Source: Erythrobacter sp. SD-21 (GTDB taxonomy: Bacteria; Pseudomonadota; Alphaproteobacteria; Sphingomonadales; Sphingomonadaceae). From it: a DNA stretch of 64,000 nt. Both the position numbers and the translations under genes were made by a program. The stretch covers positions 124,001-188,000 of the forward strand of contig NZ_ABCG01000001.1 in NCBI RefSeq assembly GCF_000181515.1, written 5' to 3'. Position 1 is the first letter of the stretch. Every line of letters begins with the position of its first letter. The notes beneath the pieces are model-generated. The model was not told the origin of the DNA and ran no database searches. It saw only the letters and a program-made list of their open reading frames with translations. Below are positions 36,738 to 46,363 of the stretch, piece after piece.

Positions 36738-37526
36738 ATGCCGCACTTCAAGAACCTTCCCGCCATGCCTGCTGCGCTGGCAGCGCTTTCGCTCACCATC
36801 GTACCTGCCCAGGCCGCCGAGATGCCTGTTGTGCGCCAGGCTCCCGCCCATTCGGATGCCGTGCCCGTGCTCGATGTCAAGGCTTCGCAGACCGCGGAAC
36901 ATCGCCGCTATCACCGCTATCGCTATCGCCGCGGACCCGGTCTGGGCGATGTGCTGGCCGGCGTCCTGATCGTGGGTGCGATCGCCCATGTGGCCAAGGC
37001 GGCGACGCGGAACGACCGCCGCGAGCGCGATTATCGCCGCGACGCCAACTGGGATGACGGCCGCGGTATCGATCGCGCGGTCGAGATGTGTGTGGATGCC
37101 GTCGATCGCGAACGCCGCGTGGAGACAGTCGACCGGGTCGATCGTACCGCGCGCGGGTGGATCGTCGAGGGCACGATCACGCGCGGCGATCCCTTCACCT
37201 GCCGGATCAACGAAAACGGCCGGGTCGAGGATGTTGACTTCGGATCACGCGGCGCTCGCTTTGACGACGACCGCGACTATGACGAGGGCAATGAAGACGT
37301 TGGATACGACCGCGACGAGCGCCGTTACGAAGACGATCAGGGCCAGGACGACGACGCCCAGTGGGGCGATGATCGCTATGCCAGCGAGTGGAGCCGTATC
37401 GACCGTGAAGCCGTCGAACCGCAGGGCGCGCAGCCGGCCTATCCCGGTGGCCCCATCGAGGGCGACGACGGGGAAGTCGATGGCGATCTCGACATCGGAA
37501 CCGGTTACCCCGGTGCGGGCGTCTAG
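36738..37526 (+). CDS. Secreted Arg/Asp-rich protein, function unknown (paralog B)
   Basis: 262 aa from the ATG at 36738 (an upstream ATG in frame is possible). Same layout as paralog A: signal peptide ending near AQA, hydrophobic GDVLAGVLIVGAIAHVAKAA, a charged region, then AVEMCVDAVDRE, RGWIVEGTI and FTCRINENGRVEDVDFG. It has an additional acidic C-terminal tail rich in Asp, Glu and Tyr (YDRDERRYEDDQGQDDDA). The two cysteines are conserved with paralog A. Its TAG stop shares CTAG with the stop of the convergent TRIC gene. Function unknown. Confidence 0.8.
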   Translation: MPHFKNLPAMPAALAALSLTIVPAQAAEMPVVRQAPAHSDAVPVLDVKASQTAEHRRYHRYRYRRGPGLGDVLAGVLIVGAIAHVAKAATRNDRRERDYRRDANWDDGRGIDRAVEMCVDAVDRERRVETVDRVDRTARGWIVEGTITRGDPFTCRINENGRVEDVDFGSRGARFDDDRDYDEGNEDVGYDRDERRYEDDQGQDDDAQWGDDRYASEWSRIDREAVEPQGAQPAYPGGPIEGDDGEVDGDLDIGTGYPGAGV

Positions 37527-38158
37527 GGCTTGTCGCCCCCGCGCTCCGCATAGGAGGGCAGGGCAAGGTTGAACAGGATTGCGGCGAGGCGCAGGGCGAA
37601 ACCGGCCAGCGCCGCCGCAATCCACGTCCACCAATTGGTGATCCCCAGCATGTTCCCGGCCACGGTGATGAAGGCTGAGAGCGCGGCTGCGGTCACATAA
37701 AGTTCGGGGCGCATCAGGATCGATGGTCGGCCTGCCAGCACGTCGCGAATGATGCCGCCAGCGGTCCCCGTGATGACGCCCATCAGCACGGCAGGGATGG
37801 GCGGTACGCCGTATTGCAGCGCCTTGGCTGTGCCGAGAACGGCGTAGGCGGCAAGTCCCACACCGTCGGCAATCGAGAGGAATTTGCCCTCCAGCCAGCG
37901 CGTCGGTGTAAACCATGTGAACAGCGCCACGCCCAGACAGATCGCCGCCACCCAAGGGTCGGCAATCCAGAACACGGGCGCGCCGATCAGCAGGTCGCGG
38001 ATCGTGCCGCCGCCCACGCCGGTGATCAGCGCGAAGAAGGACAGCGTCACCAGCGTCTGCTTTTCCTTGGCCGCCACCAGCGCGCCGGTGAGCGCGAATA
38101 TCGCCACGCCGGCAAGGTCCAGCCAGTCGAGGACGGGGGTGAGTATTTCCTCGTTCAA
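37523..38158 (-). CDS. TRIC-family cation channel protein (UPF0126)
   Basis: 211-aa inner-membrane protein with about seven hydrophobic segments. Two internal repeats each carry the family signature: GVGGGTIRDLLIG near residue 47 and GTAGGIIRDVLAG near residue 131, which in bacterial TRIC proteins line a potassium-permeable pore. Its start overlaps the end of the PepSY gene by 4 bases, so the two form an operon with the PepSY gene first. Confidence 0.9.
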   Translation of the reverse strand: MNEEILTPVLDWLDLAGVAIFALTGALVAAKEKQTLVTLSFFALITGVGGGTIRDLLIGAPVFWIADPWVAAICLGVALFTWFTPTRWLEGKFLSIADGVGLAAYAVLGTAKALQYGVPPIPAVLMGVITGTAGGIIRDVLAGRPSILMRPELYVTAAALSAFITVAGNMLGITNWWTWIAAALAGFALRLAAILFNLALPSYAERGGDKP

Positions 38159-38859
38159 GCGGCCACCTCCGGGCGCGCCCTGCGGCGGCGGAACATTAGG
38201 ACGCAGCCGAGCAGCGAGCCCAGCACTCCCAGCAGGGCAAAGAGAATGAGGATTGGGTGACTGGTGTCCTCACGCGTTTCCAGATCCATGATGTGGAGGC
38301 CCCAGACGAAGTCGAAGGTCCGCCACCAGCGTGTGCGCACCGCCTCGATCGCGCCGGTTTCCGTGCCGACATAGACGTGGGTACCGTCTTCCAGCACGAC
38401 CTGCCAGACCGGCATCGGGCGGCGGAAATCGAAGGGCACGGCGTCGGCCTCATGGCGTGCGGTGCTGACCACCTTGTCGCCGCCGTGGATGCGTTCGCCC
38501 ACGATCAGCCGCGCTTCCACTTCGGACAGTGGCGCCATCTTTGCGCCATTCGTGCGGAAGCGTTCGCTCGTCCCGTCCATATAGGTGATGCGCGTCACGG
38601 TGTCGCCGCGCTCGACCTGCGTGGTGACCGAGCGGACCGGCTCGGTGCTTTCGGATGGTAGCGCGACGGAGATGTTGGTATCGGGCGGCAGGGCGCGTTC
38701 GGTGACGTCCTTGCGCAAGTGGTTGCCGCGCACTTCTTCAATCGGCTTAATGACCATGACGAGGCCGGTGACCGTCCACATGAGGATGGGTACGCCCACC
38801 AGCCAGCCGAGCCAGATGTGCCATTTCGCAAAGCGCTGCATGATGCGCTGGTGGGCCAA
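38155..38859 (-). CDS. PepSY-domain membrane protein
   Basis: 234 aa. An N-terminal transmembrane helix (WHIWLGWLVGVPILMWTVTG), a periplasmic portion with two PepSY-like stretches (EVEARLIVGERIHGGDKVVS; PVWQVVLEDGTHVYVGTETG-AIEAVRT) and a C-terminal helix (HPILILFALLGVLGSLLGCV) are visible, the layout of PepSY-TM proteins. Related proteins accompany siderophore or iron-reduction systems, but none is adjacent here. Overlaps the TRIC gene downstream. Confidence 0.83.
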   Translation of the reverse strand: MAHQRIMQRFAKWHIWLGWLVGVPILMWTVTGLVMVIKPIEEVRGNHLRKDVTERALPPDTNISVALPSESTEPVRSVTTQVERGDTVTRITYMDGTSERFRTNGAKMAPLSEVEARLIVGERIHGGDKVVSTARHEADAVPFDFRRPMPVWQVVLEDGTHVYVGTETGAIEAVRTRWWRTFDFVWGLHIMDLETREDTSHPILILFALLGVLGSLLGCVLMFRRRRARPEVAA

Positions 38860-38902
38860 GCCAATTCCCCTTCGTCAGATTGCGAGCCTTGGCGGGGTGG
38901 GC

Positions 38903-40237
38903 TCAGGAGTGCAAGACCCGGCCGATCTCTTCCGCAGCTTCGATGGCCGCAAGGTCCGCCCAGCGCGGGGCCATGACTTGCATGCCGCACGGAAGCCCGC
39001 CGCTTTCGCCGATGGGAAGGACGGTGGCGGGGAGGTTGGGGAAGGTCGCAAGGCCAGCCCAGCACAGGCCCGAAGCCCCCGGAACATCAGAACCATCGAC
39101 CTCTATGGTTCCGTCGAACACGCGGGTCTTGCTGTTCGGCACGGCGAGCACGGGCGCGGGCGGAGCAAGAACGAGGTCATATGTTTCGAACAGGCGATGC
39201 CAGGCTATCTGGTTGCGCGCCTGCGTGTCGAGCAGGTCGAACCAGTCGGTCGCGCTCGCGCGCTTGCCGTCCTTGTTTGGCGCGCCGCGCGCCATGGCGA
39301 TGTTGAGCATGCGCATGTAATTGCCGTGCTGATGCTCGAGATCGGGGACGAGGTCGCTCGTGCGGTCGACGGTCACTCCGGCCTTTTCCAGCGCGCTGGC
39401 GGCCGCTTCCATCGGGCCGCGCACGCCGGTGTCGGTAGGGCAGGATGGATGATCGATGAGCATCAGGACGCGGCAATCGCGCAAGGGTCGGGTGCGCTCG
39501 GACAGCGGCATGGAGGCGGTGAGGCGCAAGAGCACCGCAAGATCGGCAGCGTTGCGCGCCAGCGGGCCGGCAATGGAAAGCGCCCCGTCATGCGCGCCGC
39601 GTCCCGCCATCAGCGGATGGTCGTGTCCTTCCTTGCTGATCAGGCCCCAGCTCGACTTGTGGCCCCAGACGCCGCAGAAATGCGCAGGGACACGCACGGA
39701 GCCGCCGATGTCGGTACCGAATTCGCACGGCACCAGGCCGCTTGCGACGGCCGCCGCCGAACCGCCCGAGGATCCGCCCGGCGAACGCTCGTGATCGTGG
39801 GGATTGTGCGTGCGGCCATAGACCGGGTTGGCAGATTGCCAGTCGGCAAGATCGGGCGGAACGTTGGTCTTGCCCAAGAAGACGGCGCCCGCCTGCTTAA
39901 GCAGCGTGACCACGCGCGAATCCGCCTTGGCGATGGCGTCCCGGTGTGCCTCGTGCCCCCAGCTTGTGGGCAGGCCTTCGATGTCGAAGCTTTCCTTGAT
40001 TGTCATCGGCACACCGAACAGCGGCTGGCTGCGTGAGCCGCCGCTGCCGGCCATCACCTTGGCCGTATCGCGCGCACGGTCGAAATCGCACACGACGACC
40101 GCGTTGATATGCGCATCGAGCCGCTCGATCCGCGCGATCGCGTGGTCGACGGCCTCGAGCGGCGACATGTCGCCGCGTGCGATCATGGCGGCGGTCTCGA
40201 TCGCGCCGGGCTCTTCGGTCAGTTTCGGATAGGCCAA
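38903..40237 (-). CDS. Amidase (amidase-signature family)
   Basis: 444-aa cytoplasmic hydrolase. The Ser-cisSer-Lys triad is readable: K81 in GVPMTIKESFDIEG, the cis-serine in GGSSGG at 154-159 and the nucleophile S180 in TDIGGSVRVP. The family includes GatA, fatty-acid amide hydrolases and aryl-acylamidases. The absence of gatB and gatC neighbours and the sequence argue against GatA. Substrate unknown. The preceding minus-strand gene is the hydrolase remnant 40295-40777. Confidence 0.92.
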   Translation of the reverse strand: MAYPKLTEEPGAIETAAMIARGDMSPLEAVDHAIARIERLDAHINAVVVCDFDRARDTAKVMAGSGGSRSQPLFGVPMTIKESFDIEGLPTSWGHEAHRDAIAKADSRVVTLLKQAGAVFLGKTNVPPDLADWQSANPVYGRTHNPHDHERSPGGSSGGSAAAVASGLVPCEFGTDIGGSVRVPAHFCGVWGHKSSWGLISKEGHDHPLMAGRGAHDGALSIAGPLARNAADLAVLLRLTASMPLSERTRPLRDCRVLMLIDHPSCPTDTGVRGPMEAAASALEKAGVTVDRTSDLVPDLEHQHGNYMRMLNIAMARGAPNKDGKRASATDWFDLLDTQARNQIAWHRLFETYDLVLAPPAPVLAVPNSKTRVFDGTIEVDGSDVPGASGLCWAGLATFPNLPATVLPIGESGGLPCGMQVMAPRWADLAAIEAAEEIGRVLHS

Positions 40238-40294
40238 GGTACGCTCTCCCTCGCGACGCAGATTAGGCGCATCACGAAGGAAGGCAATGGAAGG

Positions 40295-40777
40295 CTATTG
40301 CCGCACACCCTCGATTTGGTTGCCGCTCTGGAAAAGCGTGACCGTCGTCACATCGCCCGCAGCGTCGCGATTGAATACGAGCCGCGCGTCGACGACCTTG
40401 GGGAAGAACTCGTCTTTGCCCTTGGCGAAAACCGGAAAGGCTTCCTGCCCGGTGGCCTGTGTCATGAACTGGCCATCCTCGACGAAGAAGCGCAGCGCGA
40501 ATTGCGGACTCACGACGTAGGTGCCAGCGTAATCGGCCAGGCTCTCCGGATCGACGCCCACCTCGACGCGCTTGCTCGCCAGTTCGACCTCGCCGCCCTT
40601 TGCCATCGTCATGAGCGAGCGGCCCAGCTTGTTGGCGCTCCCGCCGTTGACGTTGGCCAGGACGACCACAGTGATGTCGCTCGCGGGGTCATGGCCAAGC
40701 CAGGTGTTGCAAATCCGGAAGGAAACGGCCCGCGGCTCACGAGGAGCAGCGAGCCGCTTAAAGTGCCCCGCCGCCAT
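40295..40777 (-). pseudogene. C-terminal remnant of a beta-lactamase-family serine hydrolase
   Basis: 160-aa frame. From about residue 30 the sequence reads like the tail of a beta-lactamase-family protein: HDPASDITVVVLANVNGGSA, then a DUF3471-like domain (DPESLADYAGTYVVSPQFAL; MTQATGQEAFPVF). The catalytic SxxK and YxN parts are absent, and the first 29 residues do not resemble the family. The ATG at 40775-40777 could still give a small protein, but without the catalytic domain. Truncation by rearrangement is the simplest reading. Confidence 0.65.
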
Positions 40778-40808
40778 CGGAGGCGGTCGGGTTTCCGAAA
40801 TAACGGGC

Positions 40809-42221
40809 TTAAATGTGGATCGGCTTGCCCTGGACGGCCATGGCCGCTTCCTTGATCGCTTCCGAATGCGTCGGGTGGGCGTGGCAGGTGTAGGCGATGT
40901 CTTCCGACGTCGCGCCGAATTCCATCGCCTGTGCGGCCTGCGCGATCATGGTGCCGGCAACGCTTGCAATCGCCCAGACGCCGAGAACGCGGTCGGTATC
41001 CGCTTCGGCGATGACCTTCACGAAGCCGTCGGGCTCGTGATTGGTCTTGGCGCGGCTGTTGGCCATCATCGGGAACTTGCCGACCTTCACCTTGGCCTTG
41101 TCACCGCCCATCTTCTCGATGGCTTCTTCGGTGGTGAGGCCGACACCGGCGAATTCGGGGAGGGTGTAGACCACGCCCGGGATGATGTCGTGGTTCACGA
41201 TACCAGTCTGGCCCGCGATGTTCTCGGCACAGGCGATGCCTTCGTCTTCCGCCTTGTGCGCGAGCATCGGGCCGGGGACGACGTCGCCGATAGCCCAGAC
41301 GCCGTCGACGGCGGTGCGGAAATCGTGATCGGTTTCGATCTGGCCGCGCTTGTTGGTTTCGAGGCCGATGTTTTCGAGGCCTAGACCTTCGGTGTTCGGC
41401 TTGCGGCCGATCGACACCAGCACGCAATCGGCTTCGAGCGTTTCTTCGTCGCCGCCGGCGGAGGGTTCGAGCGTCAGCGTGGCTTTCTTGCCCTTGACCG
41501 TCACGCCGGTGACCTTGGTCTTGAGCTTCAGCTCCATGCCCTGCTTCTTGAAAATCTTGGCGGCTTCCTTGCGGACATCGTCGTCCATGCCGGGCAGCAG
41601 CTTGTCGAGATATTCAACCACGATGACTTCCGCGCCGAGGCGGTTCCAGACCGACCCCAGTTCGAGGCCGATCACGCCGCCGCCGATGACGACCATCTTC
41701 TTCGGCACCGAGGCCAGCTCGAGAGCACCGGTCGAATCGACCACGACCTGCTTATCGTTGTCGACCTCGACACCCGGCAGCGGGGTGACCGAGGAGCCGG
41801 TGGCGATGATCACGTTCTTCGCGGTGACGGTCTCGTCGCCGACCTTGACGGTATGCGCGTCCTGGAAGGTGGCGTGGCCCTTCTTCCAGTCGACCTTGTT
41901 CTTCTTGAACAGGAATTCGATGCCGCTGGTCAGGCCCTTGACCGCATCGCGGCGCTGGGCGTGCATCTTGTCGAGATTTAGCTTGGGAGCGACTTCGATG
42001 CCCATGTCGGCCATCGTGCCGTTCGCGGCAGCGTCGAAGAACTCCGACGCATGCAGCATCGCCTTGGAGGGAATGCAGCCGACGTTGAGGCAGGTCCCGC
42101 CCAGCGTCTCGCGGCTTTCGGCGCAGGCGGTCTTCAGACCCAGCTGCGCAGCGCGGATCGCGGCGACATAGCCACCCGGGCCAGCGCCGATGACAAGGAC
42201 GTCGTAGTCGTATTGAGCCAT
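40809..42221 (-). CDS. lpdA: Dihydrolipoyl dehydrogenase (E3)
   Basis: 470-aa FAD enzyme that reoxidises lipoamide on SucB with NAD+. FAD-binding GAGPGGYVAAIRAAQLG, redox-active disulfide C44/C49 in GGTCLNVGCIPSK, NAD-binding VIGGGVIGLELGSVW, and the active-site His449/Glu454 pair in HPTHSEA are all present. Last gene of the 2-oxoglutarate dehydrogenase cluster, 10 bp after sucB. Confidence 0.98.
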   Translation of the reverse strand: MAQYDYDVLVIGAGPGGYVAAIRAAQLGLKTACAESRETLGGTCLNVGCIPSKAMLHASEFFDAAANGTMADMGIEVAPKLNLDKMHAQRRDAVKGLTSGIEFLFKKNKVDWKKGHATFQDAHTVKVGDETVTAKNVIIATGSSVTPLPGVEVDNDKQVVVDSTGALELASVPKKMVVIGGGVIGLELGSVWNRLGAEVIVVEYLDKLLPGMDDDVRKEAAKIFKKQGMELKLKTKVTGVTVKGKKATLTLEPSAGGDEETLEADCVLVSIGRKPNTEGLGLENIGLETNKRGQIETDHDFRTAVDGVWAIGDVVPGPMLAHKAEDEGIACAENIAGQTGIVNHDIIPGVVYTLPEFAGVGLTTEEAIEKMGGDKAKVKVGKFPMMANSRAKTNHEPDGFVKVIAEADTDRVLGVWAIASVAGTMIAQAAQAMEFGATSEDIAYTCHAHPTHSEAIKEAAMAVQGKPIHI

Positions 42222-42231
42222 GTGTCTTTCC

Positions 42232-43467
42232 TCAGAGGTCGATCAGCATCCGGGTGGGATCTTCGATCGCTTCCTTGATGATCTTGAGTGCGGTGACCGC
42301 CTCGCGGCCGTCGATCAGGCGGTGGTCGTAGGACAGCGCGATATACATCATCGGGCGGATGACGATTTCACCGTCGACGACGACCGGGCGATCCTCGATG
42401 CGGTGGAGGCCGAGGACGGCGCTCTGCGGCGGGTTGATGATCGGAGTCGACATGAGAGATCCGAACACACCGCCGTTGGAGATGGTGAAGGTGCCGCCCT
42501 TCATGTCTTCCATCGTCAGCGTGCCTTCCTTGGCGCGCTTGCCGAAGTCCGCGATGTCCTTCTCGATGCGGGCAAAGCCCTTGTCCTGCGCGTCACGAAT
42601 GACGGGGACCACAAGGCCGTTGGGCGCCGAAACGGCGACCGAGATATCGACGTAATCGTGGTAAACGATCTCGTCGCCCTCAATATAGGCGTTGACCGCA
42701 GGCACGTCCTTCAGCGCAAGGCAGGCGGCCTTGGCGAAGAAACCCATGAAGCCGAGACGGATGTCGTGCTTCTTGGCGAACATGTCCTTGTACTTCGCGC
42801 GCGCTTCCATGACGGCGGACATGTCGACATCGTTGAAAGTGGTGAGCAGCGCCGCGTTGTCCTGCGCGCCTTTCAAACGCTTGGCGATGGTCTGGCGCAT
42901 TCGCGTCATCTTGACGCGTTCCTCGCGGCGATCGCCGGTTGCGGCAGGCGCGGGCGAAGGAGCCGAAGCAGCCGGGGCCGGGGCAGGGCTGTCACCCTTG
43001 GCCTTGGCAGCGGCGATGACGTCTTCCTTGGTAAGGCGACCGTCCTTGCCGGTGCCCTTGATGGTCGAGGGGTCGACACCGTGTTCGAGCACTGCGCGGC
43101 GCACGGCAGGCGAAAGCGTCTGCGATGCGTCACTGCCCGTGGCCTCCTTGGCCTGCGCGGGAGCAGCCTTCTCGACACCTGCGTCAGGAGCCGCTGCCTT
43201 GGGCTCGCTCGACGGAGAAGCGCCAGCGCCGCCTTCCTCGACTATGGCGAGGACAGCGCCGACTTCCACCGTGTCACCCACGGCGACCTTGAATTCCTTG
43301 ATCACGCCGGCGACGGGCGAGGGAGCCTCGACCGCGACCTTGTCGGTTTCAAGGCTGACGATGGGCTCGTCCACCGCGACGCTGTCGCCGACATTCTTCA
43401 GCAGTTCGCCGATGGAGGCTTCGGTGACGCTCTCGCCGAGCGTGGGGACTTTGACTTCGGTGGCCAT
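42232..43467 (-). CDS. sucB: 2-Oxoglutarate dehydrogenase E2, dihydrolipoyl succinyltransferase
   Basis: 411-aa core of the 2-oxoglutarate dehydrogenase complex. One N-terminal lipoyl domain with lysine K43 in [10 protein letters not shown], an Ala/Pro/Ser linker, a peripheral-subunit-binding domain ([20 protein letters not shown]), a second flexible linker and the catalytic domain with H382 and D386 in [12 protein letters not shown]. Lies between sucA and lpdA on the same strand. Confidence 0.98.
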   Translation of the reverse strand: MATEVKVPTLGESVTEASIGELLKNVGDSVAVDEPIVSLETDKVAVEAPSPVAGVIKEFKVAVGDTVEVGAVLAIVEEGGAGASPSSEPKAAAPDAGVEKAAPAQAKEATGSDASQTLSPAVRRAVLEHGVDPSTIKGTGKDGRLTKEDVIAAAKAKGDSPAPAPAASAPSPAPAATGDRREERVKMTRMRQTIAKRLKGAQDNAALLTTFNDVDMSAVMEARAKYKDMFAKKHDIRLGFMGFFAKAACLALKDVPAVNAYIEGDEIVYHDYVDISVAVSAPNGLVVPVIRDAQDKGFARIEKDIADFGKRAKEGTLTMEDMKGGTFTISNGGVFGSLMSTPIINPPQSAVLGLHRIEDRPVVVDGEIVIRPMMYIALSYDHRLIDGREAVTALKIIKEAIEDPTRMLIDL

Positions 43468-43495
43468 GGTCGTTGGTTTCCTTTTCAGGCCTCAA

Positions 43496-46330
43496 TCAAT
43501 TGCAATTGCTGGTGGCAGCGGAGTTGTCTCCGCCATTCAGGCCCAGCGCGATGTTGACGAGCGCTTCCTGCTGGACCTGGTGACGGCTGGCAAAGCCAGT
43601 GGCAGGCGACGCGGCGACTTCGCGGCCCGCATAGCAGGGACGCATGCCATCCTTGCCTGCCTTGGTCGCCGATTCCTCAATCAGGCGATCGACGAAGAAC
43701 CAGGCGCCGTTGTTCTTGGGCTCTTCCTGGCACCAGACGATGGTCTCGAGATTGGACATGCGCTCCAGACGCACGGCCAGCGGTTCGCCCGGGAAGGGGT
43801 AGAACTGCTCGATACGCACAATGGAGACGTCTTCCAGCCCGGCTTCGTCGCGGCGTTGCATTAGATCGTAGGCGACCTTGCCGCTGCACAGCACGAGGCG
43901 CTTGACCTTCTTGTCGTCGATTTTCTTCAGGTCCGACTTGATGCGCATGAAGTGATGGTCGCCCATAAACTCTTCCGCCTTCGACTTCGCCAGCGGATGG
44001 CGAAGGAGCGACTTCGGAGTCATGATGACCATCGGCTTGCGGAACGGGCGCAGCATCTGGCGGCGCAGGACATGGAAGTAGTTGGCCGGGGTGGTGATAT
44101 TCATCACCTGGATGTTGTCGTTGGCGCACAATTGCAGGAAGCGTTCGAGACGCGCCGAGCTGTGTTCCGGACCCTGACCTTCGTAACCATGCGGCAGCAG
44201 GAGGACGAGGCCGTTGGCGCGCAGCCACTTTACCTCGCCGGCAGCGATGAACTGGTCGATCATGATTTGCGCACCGTTGGCGAAATCGCCGAACTGCGCT
44301 TCCCACATGACGAGGCTCTTCGGGTCCGCCATGGCGAAACCGTATTCGAAGCCGAGCACGCCGTATTCGGACAGTGGGCTATCATAGACCTCGAACTTGC
44401 CGTGCGGCAGCGTGCAGAGCGGGATGTACTTGCTCTCGTCCTTCTGGTCGATCCAGACGGCGTGGCGCTGGCTGAACGTGCCGCGGCCCGAATCCTGGCC
44501 CGACAGGCGCACGCCGAAGCCTTCTGTCACAAGGCTGCCGAAGGCGAGCGCTTCGCCGGTCGCCCAGTCGAACCCTTCGCCGCTATCGAACATCTGGCGC
44601 TTGGCATCGAGCACGCGTCCCAGCGTCTTGTGGATGGTAACGTCTTCCGGGACGGTGGTGAGCGTGCGGCCAAGGCTGTCGAAAAGCTTCTTGTCCAGCG
44701 CGGTTTCCACGTTTCGGCGCGCGGTTTCCGGGTCGGCCGGCTTGTTCATGCCGGCCCAGCGGCCACCGAACCAGTCGGCCTCGTTGGGCTTATAATCCTT
44801 GGCGGCGGCGAATTCTTCTTCGAGGTGTTCGTTGAACTCGTTGCACAGAGAGTCGGCATAGCCCTGGTCGATGACGCCTTCGTCGATCAGGCGCTGGGTG
44901 TAGAGTTCGCTCACCTTGGGGTGCTTGCGAATTTCGTCATACATCAGCGGCTGGGTGAATTTCGGCTCGTCGCCTTCGTTATGGCCGAAGCGGCGATAGC
45001 ACCACATGTCGATCACGATGTCGCGGCCGAACTTCTGGCGATATTCGATCGCCAGCTTGCAGGCGAAGGTCACGGCTTCGGGATCGTCGCCGTTGACATG
45101 CAGGATCGGCGCCTGAACGCCTTTCGCCACATCGCTCGGGTATGGGCTGGAACGCGCGAATTGGGGCGAGGTTGTAAAGCCGATCTGGTTGTTGATGACG
45201 AAGTGCAGGCAGCCGCCGGTGTTATAGCCGCGCACGCCAGAGAAACCGAGGCACTCCCACACGATACCTTGTCCTGCGAAGGCCGCGTCGCCGTGGAGGA
45301 GGACTGGAAGGACCTGCTCGTGCTGCTTCAAGTCATCGCGGATGGCCTGCTGCGCACGGGTCTTGCCGAGCACGACGGGGTTTACCGCTTCGAGGTGCGA
45401 AGGGTTGGGCACGAGGCTCATGTGCACGTCGATACCGTCGAAGGTACGGTCGGTGCTGGTGCCGAGGTGGTACTTCACATCGCCCGAACCGCCGACATCG
45501 TCGGGGTTGGCGCTGCCACCCGAGAACTCGTGGAAGATGACCTTGTAGGGCTTGCCCATCACGTTGGCGAGCACGTTCAACCGGCCGCGGTGGGCCATGC
45601 CGTAGATGATCTCGCGCACGCCGAGCTGGCCGCCATATTTGATCACGGCTTCGAGCGCCGGAATCATGGACTCGCCGCCATCGAGGCCGAAGCGCTTGGT
45701 GCCGACGTATTTCTTGCCGAGGAACTTCTCGTATTGCTCGCCGCGGATCACGGCGGCGAGGATGGCGCGCTTGCCTTCCTCGGTGAACTGGATCGTATCC
45801 TCGGGCGTCTCGAACTGGTCCTGAAGGAAGCGGCGTTCCTCCGTATCCGAGATATGCATGTATTCGAGGCCGACCTTGCCGCAATAGGTCTCGCGCAGGA
45901 CGCGGTAGAGTTCGCCCACGGTGACCCATTCGAAGCCGAACACGCCGCCGACATAGACCTCGCGGGCCTCCTGTCCGGCAAAGCCGTGCCATTCCAGCGT
46001 CAGGTCCTCGGGAACATCCCGATGCGACAGGCCCAGCGGGTCGAGATCGGCAGCCAGATGCCCGCGCACACGATAAAGGCGTACGAGCAGCATCGCGCGG
46101 ATACTGTCGTCGGCGGCCTGCTCAATGGCCTTGGGGTCGGCAGGCTTGCCGGCCTTTTCGGCGGCCTGCTTGACCGCGAGGCGCATCTGCGTGGGGTCGA
46201 GCGCGGCGGTAAGGTCCGCTTCGCTGTCGACCACTTGCTGCAGCCAGTTCGGATTGCCCCAGCTGGGGCCGGCCTGCGGCCCCTCCTGGTCGCCCATTTC
46301 AGGCAGGAAGTTCTGGCTCTCGTTACCCAT
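43496..46330 (-). CDS. sucA: 2-Oxoglutarate dehydrogenase E1 component
   Basis: 944-aa thiamine-diphosphate enzyme that decarboxylates 2-oxoglutarate. GMAHRGRLNVLANVMGKPYK, the ThDP-binding GDAAFAGQG ... INNQIGFTT, and the conserved MLLPHGYEGQGPEHSSARLE-type segment (here LLPHGYEGQGPEHSSARLER) are visible. The N-terminus carries the usual E2-interaction region. Preceded by sucD and followed by sucB, so substrate channelling genes are cotranscribed. Confidence 0.98.
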   Translation of the reverse strand: MGNESQNFLPEMGDQEGPQAGPSWGNPNWLQQVVDSEADLTAALDPTQMRLAVKQAAEKAGKPADPKAIEQAADDSIRAMLLVRLYRVRGHLAADLDPLGLSHRDVPEDLTLEWHGFAGQEAREVYVGGVFGFEWVTVGELYRVLRETYCGKVGLEYMHISDTEERRFLQDQFETPEDTIQFTEEGKRAILAAVIRGEQYEKFLGKKYVGTKRFGLDGGESMIPALEAVIKYGGQLGVREIIYGMAHRGRLNVLANVMGKPYKVIFHEFSGGSANPDDVGGSGDVKYHLGTSTDRTFDGIDVHMSLVPNPSHLEAVNPVVLGKTRAQQAIRDDLKQHEQVLPVLLHGDAAFAGQGIVWECLGFSGVRGYNTGGCLHFVINNQIGFTTSPQFARSSPYPSDVAKGVQAPILHVNGDDPEAVTFACKLAIEYRQKFGRDIVIDMWCYRRFGHNEGDEPKFTQPLMYDEIRKHPKVSELYTQRLIDEGVIDQGYADSLCNEFNEHLEEEFAAAKDYKPNEADWFGGRWAGMNKPADPETARRNVETALDKKLFDSLGRTLTTVPEDVTIHKTLGRVLDAKRQMFDSGEGFDWATGEALAFGSLVTEGFGVRLSGQDSGRGTFSQRHAVWIDQKDESKYIPLCTLPHGKFEVYDSPLSEYGVLGFEYGFAMADPKSLVMWEAQFGDFANGAQIMIDQFIAAGEVKWLRANGLVLLLPHGYEGQGPEHSSARLERFLQLCANDNIQVMNITTPANYFHVLRRQMLRPFRKPMVIMTPKSLLRHPLAKSKAEEFMGDHHFMRIKSDLKKIDDKKVKRLVLCSGKVAYDLMQRRDEAGLEDVSIVRIEQFYPFPGEPLAVRLERMSNLETIVWCQEEPKNNGAWFFVDRLIEESATKAGKDGMRPCYAGREVAASPATGFASRHQVQQEALVNIALGLNGGDNSAATSNCN

Positions 46331-46363
46331 TTTCAGTCCTCATGGAGAGGGAGCGTTCGGCGG

